Translations under genes and position numbers: made by a program
Source of the DNA: Flavobacteriales bacterium
GTDB taxonomy: Bacteria > Bacteroidota > Bacteroidia > Flavobacteriales_F > PHOS-HE28
Direction of reading: 5' to 3'
Assembly: GCA_016710685.1 (NCBI GenBank)
Contig: JADJVC010000002.1
Coordinates: 62,001 to 126,000, forward strand
DNA: 64,000 nucleotides
Shown: positions 33,327 through 42,716 of the stretch, one piece after another
Layout: each line of letters begins with the position of its first letter
How positions within the stretch are numbered: position 1 is the stretch's first letter
Notes under the pieces: generated by a model
Told to the model about the DNA's origin: nothing
Seen by the model: the letters and a program-made list of their open reading frames with translations, nothing else
The model's database searches: none

Positions 33327-33411
33327 ACACGAAATCGTGACAACTTCAGGGATACGTGTTGGCCTTTCAGGAATTGGTGTTAAGCAGTTGTATGTGGCTA
33401 AAAGATCTTTG
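33327..33411 (+). promoter_or_regulatory. operator and promoter of the SDR/metallohydrolase operon
   Basis: Two direct sites, TCAGGGATACGTGTTGGC (33346-33363) and TCAGGAATTGGTGTTAAG (33367-33384), start 21 bp apart, two helical turns. A third, weaker match (GAAATCGTGACAAC) precedes them. GATCTTTG (33404-33411) resembles the -7 box and starts 20 bp after the last site, the same geometry as in the araC promoter, so the regulator would cover the -33 region. Confidence 0.6.
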
Positions 33412-33431
33412 TTGCTCAGAAAGAAAAGACG

Positions 33432-34499
33432 ATGACCGCGATTGACAGAACAAAACCCGTGATGGTGACCGGCGCCAACGGTTATGTGGCCAGTTGGTTG
33501 GTGAAACGTTTGCTCGACGATGGCATTACCGTTCACGCGGCAGTGCGAAACCCGAATGACGAGAAGAAGGTCGCGCACTTGAAGGAAGCTGCCTCCAAGT
33601 CGAAAGGGCAGATCAAATTCTTCGCAGGCGATCTGTTGAAACCGGGTTCCTACAAAGCCGCAATGGAAGGCTGCGAATTGGTCTACCATACTGCTTCGCC
33701 ATTCACTACGGATGTAAAAGATCCGCAAAAAGAATTGATCGACCCCGCCGTGAACGGTACTGCGAACGTGTTGTATTCTGCCAGCGAAGTGGGTTCAGTT
33801 AAACGCGTTGTCGTTACCAGCAGTTGCGCAGCGATCTACACCGATGCCATTGATACGGTGAACGCTCCAGGCGGAAAGATCACCGAAGAGATCTGGAACA
33901 CCACTGCTTCCTTGGAATATCAGCCGTATTCGTATTCGAAAGCCTTGGCCGAGAAAAAGGCATGGGCAATTGAAAAGGCACAAAGCAAATGGGATCTGGT
34001 TACCGCGAACATGTCCCTGGTAATGGGGCCTGCCATGAATCCCGGAAACACCACTTCAGAAAGCATCAACATCCTGAAGATGCTCGGAGGTGGTGAGATG
34101 AAAATGGGCGCTCCAAGAATGGGTGTTGGTCTGGTAGATGTCCGCGATGTGGCCGAAGCGCATTTCAAAGCTGGCTCTACGCCAACCGCCAACGGGCGCT
34201 ACATCACCTCTGCACATTCTACCAATTTCTTGGAGATGGGCAAAGTGCTTCTACCCCAATACGGCGATCGTTTCCCGCTACCGAGGAAGGCCCTTCCAAA
34301 GTGGTTGTTGATGATCGTCGGTCCGTTCACGAACAAACTTTTCACACGTCCATTCATTCGAAAGAACGTTGATGTGCCGTGGAATGCAGACAATTCAAAG
34401 ATCAAGAAAGACCTGGGCATGACCTTCAGACCAATGAAGGAGACAATGGAAGATTCCTTCCAGAACCTGATCGACGAAGGCATATTGAAAGCAAAATGA
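33432..34499 (+). CDS. extended SDR, dihydroflavonol-reductase-like
   Basis: A 355-residue NAD(P)-dependent oxidoreductase. The Rossmann motif is VTGANGYVASWL (12-23), a Lys/Arg-rich stretch after beta-2 (AAVRNPNDEKK) suggests NADPH, SSCAAIY supplies the Ser and YSYSKALAEKKAW the catalytic Tyr-Lys pair. VYHTASPF is typical of dihydroflavonol reductase/cinnamoyl-CoA reductase-like enzymes, which reduce carbonyls on varied small molecules in bacteria. It is the first gene of a coupled operon (ATGA overlap with the next gene) behind AraC-type operators. Confidence 0.9.
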   Translation: MTAIDRTKPVMVTGANGYVASWLVKRLLDDGITVHAAVRNPNDEKKVAHLKEAASKSKGQIKFFAGDLLKPGSYKAAMEGCELVYHTASPFTTDVKDPQKELIDPAVNGTANVLYSASEVGSVKRVVVTSSCAAIYTDAIDTVNAPGGKITEEIWNTTASLEYQPYSYSKALAEKKAWAIEKAQSKWDLVTANMSLVMGPAMNPGNTTSESINILKMLGGGEMKMGAPRMGVGLVDVRDVAEAHFKAGSTPTANGRYITSAHSTNFLEMGKVLLPQYGDRFPLPRKALPKWLLMIVGPFTNKLFTRPFIRKNVDVPWNADNSKIKKDLGMTFRPMKETMEDSFQNLIDEGILKAK

Positions 34500-34971
34500 T
34501 AGAACACACCAACACATGGGCGCAAGGCGACGTAGCCCAAGGAAAATTGATGTTGATCGCGGGAGCCATCGTGCTCCTGGCCACCATCCTCGCTTGGAAG
34601 AACGGAGGCGAAATGTTGAAAGGAATGCTGGTCCCGCTCGGCCTCCTTGTATTTATCGCCGCTGGTTACGGTGGATTCATGCAGGTGAACCGACCCGCGC
34701 ATGCAACAGCGTTAGCCGAGCGATACCAACAAGATCCGGAGGGTAGCAGGACTGCGGAGATCGCACGCGTCGAGAATGACTGTAAGAATTACCGCATGAT
34801 GAATTTCATCTGGAGCACCTTCTGTATTGCGGGATCGCGCTGGTCTTTCTCGCTGGTTCCGGCACGTGGAAAGGCGTTGGGCTGGGACTGATCGTCCTGA
34901 GCAGTGCCGGTTTCGTGGTCGATAATTTTCTGCACCATCGGGCCGAAGTCTATCTTGAGGCCATCGCATGA
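34496..34971 (+). pseudogene. small membrane protein related to the gene at 36117, frameshifted
   Basis: The frame opens MIEHTNTWAQGDVAQGKLML and has two membrane segments; after NFIWSTFCIAG it breaks near 34831. Restoring one base continues with IALVFLAGSGTWKGVGLGL and VVDNFLHHRAEVYLEAIA to a TGA at 34969-34971, 158 residues in all. This restored protein matches the 166-residue product at 36117 in length, four-segment topology and ending (DHFSEERAMIYHGRILEAV). It overlaps both neighbours by ATGA, so it belongs to the operon. Function unknown. Confidence 0.75.
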
Positions 34972-36098
34972 AGAAGAGCTGGTTGAAACGGAAGCGCACG
35001 TATTTTATGGGAGTTCCGGCCCTTCTGTTTCTTTCCGGCAGCATCTTCGTGAACAGCAGTTCAGAATTCGGGGGAATGCCCAACAACATGGACAAAAAGA
35101 AATACGAAACGTCTGCGAACTTCAACAACGGTAAGTTCAAGAACATCCTCCCTACCGACATGTCGATGTCCTTTCGTGACATGGCAACGACGATGTATGA
35201 CATGGTGAAAGGCGGCGACAACTTGGCTCCGAAAAGCAAGATCCCTGTGCTTCATCCGGATAGCGCATTGATCGCTTCGCCACCTGTGGCTGCGCGATTG
35301 GTCTGGTTCGGGCACTCCGCATTTCTGCTGCAAATGGATGGCAAGAACATCCTGATCGACCCCATGTTCGGGGCTGTTCCCGCGCCACATCCATGGTTGG
35401 GAAAAGCTCGTTTCACAGATGGACTTCCGATCGAGATCGCGGCCTTACCACAGATCGATGCGATCCTGCTTTCACACGATCACTACGACCACTTGGACTA
35501 TGGATCCATCAAAGCATTGAACGCAAAAACGAAGGAGTTCTACGTCCCGCTTGGCGTGGGTGCGCATTTGCGTTCGTGGGGCATTGAAGAAAGCCGGATC
35601 CATGAATTGGATTGGTGGGACGAGGCCGATCATGAAGGCATCCGTTTCGCGTTGGCACCAGCCCGCCATTTCTCCGGTCGCGGAATCACCAACCGCTTTT
35701 CAACGTTGTGGGGTGCTTGGGTGATCCACGGAAAGCAGGACCGTATTTTCTTCAGTGGTGATAGCGGTTACGGACCACACTTCGCAGCCATCGGCGCCAA
35801 GTACGGACCTTTCGACTTTGCGATGATCGAGTGCGGACAGTACAACGAGAAGTGGGCCGAAATCCACATGATGCCCGAAGAATCCGCGCAAGCGGCAATT
35901 GATGTCGGTGCAAAAACAATGATGCCGATCCACTGGGGCTCGTTCGTTCTGGCCATGCATGCTTGGACCGATCCCATTGAGCGCGTAACGAAGAGGGCGA
36001 AGGAACTTGGTATGCCGGTGGTCACGCCGCGTATTGGTGATGTGGTCACATTGAAAACATTGGCCGCCTTCAACGAGCAATGGTGGCGGGAGAGTTGA
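34968..36098 (+). CDS. NAPE-PLD / UlaG-like metallo-beta-lactamase-fold hydrolase, membrane-anchored
   Basis: A 376-residue protein. A basic N terminus (MKKSWLKRKR) and hydrophobic segment (about 13-30) form an anchor. The metallohydrolase core starts with WFGHSAFLLQMDG and NILIDPMFG; SHDHYDHLD is the HxHxDH zinc motif, APARHFSGRG the third His region, FFSGDSGYG the bridging Asp, and PIHWGSF the last His. The Trp/His-rich C-terminal part resembles NAPE-phospholipase D and UlaG lactonase. A lipid or lactone substrate is likely. The SDR and two small membrane proteins are its operon partners. Confidence 0.9.
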   Translation: MKKSWLKRKRTYFMGVPALLFLSGSIFVNSSSEFGGMPNNMDKKKYETSANFNNGKFKNILPTDMSMSFRDMATTMYDMVKGGDNLAPKSKIPVLHPDSALIASPPVAARLVWFGHSAFLLQMDGKNILIDPMFGAVPAPHPWLGKARFTDGLPIEIAALPQIDAILLSHDHYDHLDYGSIKALNAKTKEFYVPLGVGAHLRSWGIEESRIHELDWWDEADHEGIRFALAPARHFSGRGITNRFSTLWGAWVIHGKQDRIFFSGDSGYGPHFAAIGAKYGPFDFAMIECGQYNEKWAEIHMMPEESAQAAIDVGAKTMMPIHWGSFVLAMHAWTDPIERVTKRAKELGMPVVTPRIGDVVTLKTLAAFNEQWWRES

Positions 36099-36116
36099 AC
36101 ACAAAAGCAAAAGAAC

Positions 36117-36617
36117 ATGGAGTTGATCCAACATACAATCACTTGGTGCAAGGGTGAGATCTTCGAAGGGCGTATCATATTGATCACCGGCCTGTTGGTC
36201 GCAGTGGCCACTCTCGGTTTCTGGAAGCTCGGCACCACACCGTTTGCAAAGGCGGCCATCGTTCCAGTGGGCGTGCTGGCGTTGCTCTTGGTAGGCAGGG
36301 GCATCAGCATGAATGTCACCAATACCAAACGCATCACCACCTTCCAGGAAGCGTACGCAACAGATCCTGTTGCGTTCGCTCAGGCAGAACAGGTGCGCGC
36401 CGATGAGTTCATCGCCTGGTACCCGCGCACGCGCTGGATTTTCCTTGGCGTGGCGGTAGCGGGGATGTTGTTGATGATGACCGGCTCCGCGAATTGGAAG
36501 TCGATCGGGATGGTGCTGCTGGCCTTGTCGCTCTGCCTATTTGTGATCGATCATTTCTCCGAAGAACGAGCCATGATCTACCACGGGCGGATCCTGGAAG
36601 CCGTTCAAGGTGTGTGA
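36117..36617 (+). CDS. four-segment membrane protein, paralogue of the 34496 gene
   Basis: A 166-residue protein with four hydrophobic segments (about 20-35, 45-62, 104-121, 126-141). It starts MELIQHTITWCKGEIFEGRI and ends with an amphipathic SEERAMIYHGRILEAVQ. It is related to the restored product of 34496-34971: the order of segments, the TW..G.....G near the start and the closing acidic helix agree. The two copies bracket the metallohydrolase gene, suggesting a heteromeric membrane partner. Family not recognised. Confidence 0.75.
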   Translation: MELIQHTITWCKGEIFEGRIILITGLLVAVATLGFWKLGTTPFAKAAIVPVGVLALLLVGRGISMNVTNTKRITTFQEAYATDPVAFAQAEQVRADEFIAWYPRTRWIFLGVAVAGMLLMMTGSANWKSIGMVLLALSLCLFVIDHFSEERAMIYHGRILEAVQGV

Positions 36618-36813
36618 GCAGATTCTGAAGGTTGGTTGGGATGGCATCATTCCAAAGGCTGGTCTCAGGCATCGACTTAGGTAAGGGAATCCAAGATTCC
36701 TTGCCGTTTTGCCACGGATATTTTCGGAATAGCCTATCTTTCCGGAACAAGCCTGATAGCCCTTTCACGGCATTTGGGATTTGTTTTCCCCCCACGCCTG
36801 AACCCATCACCCC

Positions 36814-39411
36814 ATGAACCGGTTATTCCGCAACGCAATTCCTGTTTTGATCTTCGCCCTTTCGGCTTCGTTTGCTGCGGCGCAAGATGCCGCCTTGGCC
36901 GCTCGCGATTGGTTGGAGCAACATCACGCGGAATACGGCCTCACGGCGAAAGATGCCGTGAATTGGGCGGAAACAGACCGTAATACGGACAAGCATGGCA
37001 ACACCATCGTATATATCCGCCAGGTGGTAAACGGCTTGCCGGTTGAAGGCGCCGTGGGCAATTTGGTGGTAAAGAACAATGCCGTGGTATTCTTCGGGAA
37101 CCGGCTACAGGCCGATGTTTCCGGCCGTGTGTCGGCATCGGCTCCCGGCCTTTCGGCTGAGGATGCATTGCGTGCCGCAGCGCGGAATTTAGGCCTTACG
37201 CCCAGTGCCGTTCAAGTGGAGCGCAGTATTTCCCGGACGGAAAAAGTACTGGGCACCTGCGGCATTTCGCGCGATGCCATTCCCGCGAAATTGATCTATC
37301 AGCCAGACACCGGAAATGCGATCCCGTTGGCGTGGGACCTGGTGATCCGTGAAACTTCGGGGCAACACTGGTGGCATGTAGCCGTTGACGCGCAAACGGG
37401 TGAAATGCTCCGCAAGAACGATTGGATCGTGCATTGCGCCGTGCCGTCTTTGAAGCAGGAAGTGAAGTACAACGCATCGGTAGACCTGCGGTCGGCACCA
37501 CCTGCACCGTCCGCTGCCATGCCACCCCCTGACGGATCGGGTTATCGCGTGTTCGCCATCCCGGTTGAAAGTCCGGTGTACGGTCCGCAAACTTTCGTGA
37601 CGGATCCCGCGGACCCTGTAGCTTCACCCAACGGCTGGCACGATACCAACGGCGTGCCCGGCGCGGAGTACACCATTACACGGGGCAACAATGCGTATGC
37701 CGGTGAGGACCTGAACGACGACGACATCATCGGCTACAGCCCGGATGGCGGCAGTGATCTGAACTTCGACTTCTACTACACACCTCCACAGGCCCCTGCC
37801 GATTATTTGGACGCGGCCATCACCAATCTGTTCTACACCTGTAACGTGCTTCACGACGTGTGGTGGCACTATGGGTTCGATGAGCAAGGTGGCAACTTCC
37901 AACAGTTCAATGCCAGCAACAACGGAGCGGAGAACGATGCGGTCTACGCGCAGGCGCAGGACGGCGGCGGAACGAACAACGCCAACTTCGGCACACCGCC
38001 CGATGGTGATCCGGGGGTGATGCAGATGTACTTGTGGCGTACCAGCGAAGCGGACACGTTCGAGGTGAACACACCCTTGGCCATCGCAGGCGAGTACGGG
38101 ATCGAAACAGCAGGCTTCGGTCCCTTGCCACCCGCGGAACCGCTCACGGAGGACGTAGTGCTGGTGCAGGATGACACGGCGCCGGAAAGCGACGGGTGCG
38201 AAGCCATCACGAACGGTGCCGCATTGGCCGGCAAGATCGCTTTGGTGGACCGCGGCAGTTGCCTTTTCGTGGAAAAGGTGTTGGCCCTGCAGGCTCAAGG
38301 CGCAGTAGCCGTGGTGGTAGTGAACAATGTGGCTGGGGCGCCCATCACCATGGGCGGTACCGACCCCGGCAACATCACCATACCGGCTGTCATGATCTCG
38401 ATGGCAGACGGACAGATCATTAAGGACGCGCTGCTGAACGGCGCGGTAAATGCCACCCTGCAAGGCGCGGGTTATGCGAGCCTGCGGGATTGCGATTTCG
38501 ACAACGGGATCATTGCGCATGAATATGGCCACGGCGTTTCCAACAGGCTCACCGGCGGGCCTGGCAACACCGATTGCTTGTACAACGATGAACAGATGGG
38601 CGAAGGCTGGAGCGACTGGATGGGCATGGTGCTCACCATGGAGCCCGGCGACCTGTCGGCCACGGGGCGCGGTGTGGGCACATTCGTGCAAGATGAAGGC
38701 GCGGACGGTCCGGGGATCCGCCCCGCTCCGTATTCGACGGACTTTGCGGTGAACCCTTTTACATACGGGATCACCAACACATCCAATTTCCAGGAAACCC
38801 ACGCGTTGGGCTTTGTGTGGGCCACCATGTTGTGGGATGTCACGTGGGCGTTGGTCGATGAAGTGGGTTTCGACCCCGACCTGTACAATGGCACCGGCGG
38901 CAACAACATCGCTATGCAGTTGGTGATGCACGGCATGCAATTGCAGCCTTGCGAGCCGGGCTTCGTGGATGGCCGCGACGCGATCTTGCTGGCGGATGAA
39001 CTGGACTATGGCGGGGAATATGCTTGTTTGCTGTGGAACGCCTTTGCGGGTCGCGGCTTGGGCTATAGCGCCAGCCAAGGCAGTGCCAATTCGGTAAACG
39101 ACCAAGTGGAGGCTTTCGATCTGCCGATCGCATGCAGTGGTGCGGGCGTGGACGCGGTGACCGCACAAGTCCCGGGGTTCATCCTGGTACCCACGGCCGA
39201 TGGGCAAATGAACGTGGTGCCGGGTTCCGCGCTGAAAGCGGATGCCACGGTAAGGCTCATTGGCATGGACGGCAGGCTGTTGCTTACACAGCGGATGCCG
39301 AAGGGTTCCACATCGCTCACGCTGGACCTGAACCGTCTTGCACATGCGGCCTACGTAGTTGAGCTGGCCCTAAACAACGGGCGGCCGGAGCGGAATAAGT
39401 TCGTGTATTAG
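36814..39411 (+). CDS. secreted M36 (fungalysin-type) metallopeptidase with PA and T9SS domains
   Basis: An 865-residue extracellular protease. Signal peptide MNRLFRNAIPVLIFALSASF; FTP propeptide (about 45-110, RQVVNGLPVEGAVGNLV); M36 catalytic region with GIIAHEYGHGVSNRLTGG (HExxH zinc motif) and QMGEGWSDWMG (third ligand Glu); a PA domain at about 430-555 (GKIALVDRGSCLFVEKV) inserted before HExxH. The last 85 residues, after GVDAVTAQV, form a type IX secretion sorting domain. It probably degrades environmental protein at the cell surface. A 196-bp gap without features precedes it. Confidence 0.95.
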   Translation: MNRLFRNAIPVLIFALSASFAAAQDAALAARDWLEQHHAEYGLTAKDAVNWAETDRNTDKHGNTIVYIRQVVNGLPVEGAVGNLVVKNNAVVFFGNRLQADVSGRVSASAPGLSAEDALRAAARNLGLTPSAVQVERSISRTEKVLGTCGISRDAIPAKLIYQPDTGNAIPLAWDLVIRETSGQHWWHVAVDAQTGEMLRKNDWIVHCAVPSLKQEVKYNASVDLRSAPPAPSAAMPPPDGSGYRVFAIPVESPVYGPQTFVTDPADPVASPNGWHDTNGVPGAEYTITRGNNAYAGEDLNDDDIIGYSPDGGSDLNFDFYYTPPQAPADYLDAAITNLFYTCNVLHDVWWHYGFDEQGGNFQQFNASNNGAENDAVYAQAQDGGGTNNANFGTPPDGDPGVMQMYLWRTSEADTFEVNTPLAIAGEYGIETAGFGPLPPAEPLTEDVVLVQDDTAPESDGCEAITNGAALAGKIALVDRGSCLFVEKVLALQAQGAVAVVVVNNVAGAPITMGGTDPGNITIPAVMISMADGQIIKDALLNGAVNATLQGAGYASLRDCDFDNGIIAHEYGHGVSNRLTGGPGNTDCLYNDEQMGEGWSDWMGMVLTMEPGDLSATGRGVGTFVQDEGADGPGIRPAPYSTDFAVNPFTYGITNTSNFQETHALGFVWATMLWDVTWALVDEVGFDPDLYNGTGGNNIAMQLVMHGMQLQPCEPGFVDGRDAILLADELDYGGEYACLLWNAFAGRGLGYSASQGSANSVNDQVEAFDLPIACSGAGVDAVTAQVPGFILVPTADGQMNVVPGSALKADATVRLIGMDGRLLLTQRMPKGSTSLTLDLNRLAHAAYVVELALNNGRPERNKFVY

Positions 39412-39444
39412 GCGACCAGACCCGAAGTCTTTGCTTCGACCAGG

Positions 39445-40335
39445 TCAATGCATCACGATCAATCGTACAGCAGCGCGTTCGGTAACAAGTGCGTATGCAC
39501 CGTTCGGTAAAGCGGAAAGGTCGATCACTGTTTCGTCTTGGTGCGAATCGCCATGCAGTACGTGCCTTCCTTGCAGGTCATGGATAGTGAAACGCTCTCC
39601 CTGAATTGTTCCATGCAGCGTTGCGTGGTCTTTTGCTGGCACCGGTGAAATGCTCAACGCGGCCTTATGCGGCAGGTCGCCCACGCGCATGGCCAGATCG
39701 CACGCCCCCGGACCCGCAACGCCGTAGTAACCTTGATCACCGAAACCGAAGCATTCCAACGAGTAGCCGCATTCGAAGAAATTCGAGATCGGTTCAAATA
39801 GGCCGTTTGTTGAGCCGACGCCTTCCACGATGTATTGCGCCCAACTGTTGCCCAGTTCATACCGCGCGCGCATCTCCGTGCCGATCAAAACGCTGTCCAC
39901 GGCGATCACGGTGATGTCCTCATTCCAGTTGTTCCAGCTAAGGGGCAGCATGTCGTTGATGTGAAGGTCGAAATCGTAGAGCAATTGGTCCATGTTGTCT
40001 GCCCAAATGCGCAGTTGGCGTCCATCTTGCCGGATAAGATAAGTGCCATACCAGTCCGTTCCGTAGGCGACCGTTCCCTGGCAGCCCGTGGGCACTGGCG
40101 GGGCGGCTTGCCAAGAATAGGAGACCGAACCTTCGCGTACCACCTTGGTCCACGTAATGCCGGCGATCAACGAATCACCGGCTGTCCGGTAGGAATAAGA
40201 GTCGGTGGCGATGCAGGGGGAGGGCACAGCGCAAACGGAGCGTTCTTGCCAGACCGGGTCGTTGGCGAGGTATTCTTGTGCTTGAATTCCAAAGGCCAAT
40301 TGGAGCGCTAAGAAAGTCGTGTAGCCACGGTTCAT
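39445..40335 (-). CDS. secreted protein of unknown function with T9SS sorting domain
   Basis: A 296-residue protein. A short signal peptide (MNRGYTTFLALQLAFGIQAQ) leads to a beta-rich domain with paired cysteines (VCAVPSPCIATDSYSY, FFECGYSLECFG). The C-terminal 75 residues (ALSISPVPAKDHATLHGTI through LSALPNGAYALVTERA) are a type IX sorting domain. Many Flavobacteriales carry such cargo proteins with lineage-specific N-terminal domains. Stops converge with the M36 gene; a weak CGAAG/CTTCG hairpin (39428-39449) lies between them. Confidence 0.75.
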   Translation of the reverse strand: MNRGYTTFLALQLAFGIQAQEYLANDPVWQERSVCAVPSPCIATDSYSYRTAGDSLIAGITWTKVVREGSVSYSWQAAPPVPTGCQGTVAYGTDWYGTYLIRQDGRQLRIWADNMDQLLYDFDLHINDMLPLSWNNWNEDITVIAVDSVLIGTEMRARYELGNSWAQYIVEGVGSTNGLFEPISNFFECGYSLECFGFGDQGYYGVAGPGACDLAMRVGDLPHKAALSISPVPAKDHATLHGTIQGERFTIHDLQGRHVLHGDSHQDETVIDLSALPNGAYALVTERAAVRLIVMH

Positions 40336-40467
40336 TGGAGGGGTTTACTGCAATGACGTTGCACAGGGCCAGAACGCTGCCCCGTGTTCAACGGCAAGCA
40401 TGCTGTTCCGGGTCACATCCCCGGTCGGGGGCACCCCGGTATCAACCCAAGCGCTTTCGCCCGGGCA

Positions 40468-40809
40468 TCACATCCAACGGCGCAGGTGTTCCATGAAATC
40501 TTTCCGGAGGTCCGCGAACAGTCGTTCAAATGTTTCGAATTGCTCGCGCTCCGCGGCGTGGTCGTGGTGCAGGCGATGGTCACTGGCCACCGGGTTCACG
40601 GTGACGTCCTTCTCCAAGGCATCCGCATGCAGGTGGATCGAATGCAGGAAGCGGTCGATCACGTCGCGTTGCACGGTAAACTGGTTCTGGAATTTCTCCA
40701 CCTCCCTTAGGATATCATTGTCCGTGTTGCGCTGGGCGACCTCCTCCAACATTTTCTTGAAGAAATGCAGTTCGCTTTTATAGAATTCGAACTGGCGGGT
40801 CCAGGTCAA
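40468..40809 (-). CDS. small helical protein of unknown function
   Basis: A 113-residue soluble protein predicted mainly alpha-helical, with heptad-like charged helices (FYKSELHFFKKMLEEVAQR, IDRFLHSIHLHADALEKDV). No signal or membrane segment. His, Glu and Asp are frequent (HRLHHDHAAERE), giving a possible helical-bundle metal site, but no family was recognised. It lies 169 bp downstream of the SulP gene on the same strand. Confidence 0.6.
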   Translation of the reverse strand: MTWTRQFEFYKSELHFFKKMLEEVAQRNTDNDILREVEKFQNQFTVQRDVIDRFLHSIHLHADALEKDVTVNPVASDHRLHHDHAAEREQFETFERLFADLRKDFMEHLRRWM

Positions 40810-40977
40810 GTGTTCAAAATGGAGGTCTGCAAGGTGCTTTGGGGTGTGCTAGTTGTGGTGGACATGTGTGTTGGGTTTGTTTCCACCCAAGGTACGGAAA
40901 GCCATGGACCGGGAACTGATAAAAGTCTTACTTCCACCGGCACGGATGCAGGGCCGGTTTTTCGCACCGCTATGCGG

Positions 40978-42621
40978 TCACTTGCCAGTCTTCGCCGCCA
41001 ACGCTTCAGCCACCGAGTCACGGACCATCCCGTCCACCACCCAGTCCTCGCGATCGAGCTCGGCGCGCACGCGTGGGTCCACGCCGGTGAGGTACACGGT
41101 CTTACGCTTGGCCGTTAGGCGTTTCACGATCTCCTTCAGCCGGTGCAGTCCCGTGGCATCGATCAAGGGTACGTTCTGCATCCGCAAGATCACCACGCGA
41201 TGCCGGTCGTTGATCTCGCCCATCACTTCCTGAAATTTCTGCGCCGCGCCGAAGAACAAAGGGCCGTGATCTCGGAAGATCATCACATCGGAAGGCAGGT
41301 CTTTCAGTTCATACTCGAAGAGATGATCCTCGCCGTGTAACTGGTCGCCGGTCAAGGCGGGCTTCAGATCCGTGATGTCGCTCATGCGCTTCATGAAGAG
41401 GAAGGCGGCCAGCACCATGCCCACCTCAATGGCGAGCACAAGGTCAAAGATCACCGTGATGAAGAAGGTGGCCAGCAGCACCACCACGTCGTAACGGTTT
41501 CCTTTCAAGGCACTCACGAAGCCGCGCCATTCGCTCATGTTGTAGGCTACCACTACGAGGATGCCGGCGAGGCAAGCCAACGGGATCTTACCCGCCAACG
41601 GTGCCACCAGCAGCATGATCGCAAGCAGTGTGATCGCATGTACGATCCCCGCGACGGGCGTGCGACCACCATTCTTCACGTTGGTGGCGGTGCGCGCGAT
41701 GGCCCCCGTGGCGGGGATGCCGCCGAAGAGTGCCGACAGCACGTTCGCGCCGCCTTGTGCCACCAGCTCCATGTTGCTGCGGTGCTGCCCGCCGATCATG
41801 CTGTCCGCCACCGTGGCCGATAGCAGGGATTCGATGGAACCGAGCAGTGCGATGGCCAATGCGGGCTGCACCAGTTCGCGCAACGTGGACATGCTCACGG
41901 TGTGAAATTCCGGACTTGGCAGCGTGCGCGGGATGGCACCGAAATGGTCCTCGATAGTGGACACCGGCAAGTGGAAAAGCGCAACGGCTGCGGTGGAAAG
42001 CAGGATCGCCACCATCGGTCCCGGAAGCACCCGCGTGATCTTACCCCAGTAAACGCTGATCAGCACCGAGCCTGCACCGATCGCCAACGCCGTCGCGTTC
42101 ACGCCACCGAAATGCTGGAAGAAGGCCGTCCATTTTTCGATGAAGTCCGATGGCACCGCGCCCATGTCCAGCCCGAAGAAGTCCTTGACCTGCGAGGAGA
42201 GGATGATTACCGCGATGCCGGAGGTGAAGCCCAGCACCAACGTGTGCGGAAAGAATTTCAGCAGGTTACCGAAGCGGAGCAGCCCCATTGCTACCATAAG
42301 CACCCCGGCCATGAGCGTGGCGATGGTAAGCCCGTCCACGCCATGCTTTTGCACAATGCCGTAGACGATCACGATGAACGCTCCGGTAGGCCCGCCGATC
42401 TGCACGCGGCTTCCGCCGAAAATGCTGATCACCAAGCCCCCGATGATCGCCGTGATCAAGCCTTTCTCCGGGGTGACGCCGGAAGCGATGGCGAAGGCGA
42501 TGGCCAACGGCAGGGCGACGATGCCCACGGTGATGCCCGCGAAAAAATCCTTGCGCAACTGCTCCTTCGGGATGCCCGCCTTCCAAAGAGTGAAGAGCTT
42601 TGGGGTGAATTCGCTGCGCAT
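40978..42621 (-). CDS. SulP-family anion transporter with STAS domain
   Basis: A 547-residue transporter. The membrane part (about 20-425) shows SulP hallmarks: FAGITVGIVALPLAIAFAIA, GGSRVQIGGPTGAFIVIVYG, FTSGIAVIILSSQVKDFFGL, and GGIPATGAIARTATN, which lines the anion site. The C-terminal STAS domain (about 445-545) has DVMIFRDHGPLFFGAAQ and ILRMQNVPLIDATGLH. Bacterial SulP proteins move sulfate, bicarbonate, or C4-dicarboxylates; nothing nearby (no carbonic anhydrase or sulfate gene) chooses between them. Confidence 0.95.
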   Translation of the reverse strand: MRSEFTPKLFTLWKAGIPKEQLRKDFFAGITVGIVALPLAIAFAIASGVTPEKGLITAIIGGLVISIFGGSRVQIGGPTGAFIVIVYGIVQKHGVDGLTIATLMAGVLMVAMGLLRFGNLLKFFPHTLVLGFTSGIAVIILSSQVKDFFGLDMGAVPSDFIEKWTAFFQHFGGVNATALAIGAGSVLISVYWGKITRVLPGPMVAILLSTAAVALFHLPVSTIEDHFGAIPRTLPSPEFHTVSMSTLRELVQPALAIALLGSIESLLSATVADSMIGGQHRSNMELVAQGGANVLSALFGGIPATGAIARTATNVKNGGRTPVAGIVHAITLLAIMLLVAPLAGKIPLACLAGILVVVAYNMSEWRGFVSALKGNRYDVVVLLATFFITVIFDLVLAIEVGMVLAAFLFMKRMSDITDLKPALTGDQLHGEDHLFEYELKDLPSDVMIFRDHGPLFFGAAQKFQEVMGEINDRHRVVILRMQNVPLIDATGLHRLKEIVKRLTAKRKTVYLTGVDPRVRAELDREDWVVDGMVRDSVAEALAAKTGK

Positions 42622-42716
42622 GAACGGCGAATGTAGGATCTTGGGAACGACACCAAGTTGAGTTTAGTCAGGGAATCAGCCTGCACAAGCACATACGGAT
42701 ATCGGCCGGTGGATCA

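Noticed and set aside
36618..36813. Promoter of the M36 peptidase gene
   Set aside because: No box matching TAnnTTTG at a sensible distance with a TTTG partner was found, so none is claimed.
37624..39345. 573-residue reading frame antisense to the M36 peptidase
   Set aside because: It has no family pattern, and the plus strand has intact HExxH, PA and T9SS domains; it is a frame shadow in GC-rich DNA.
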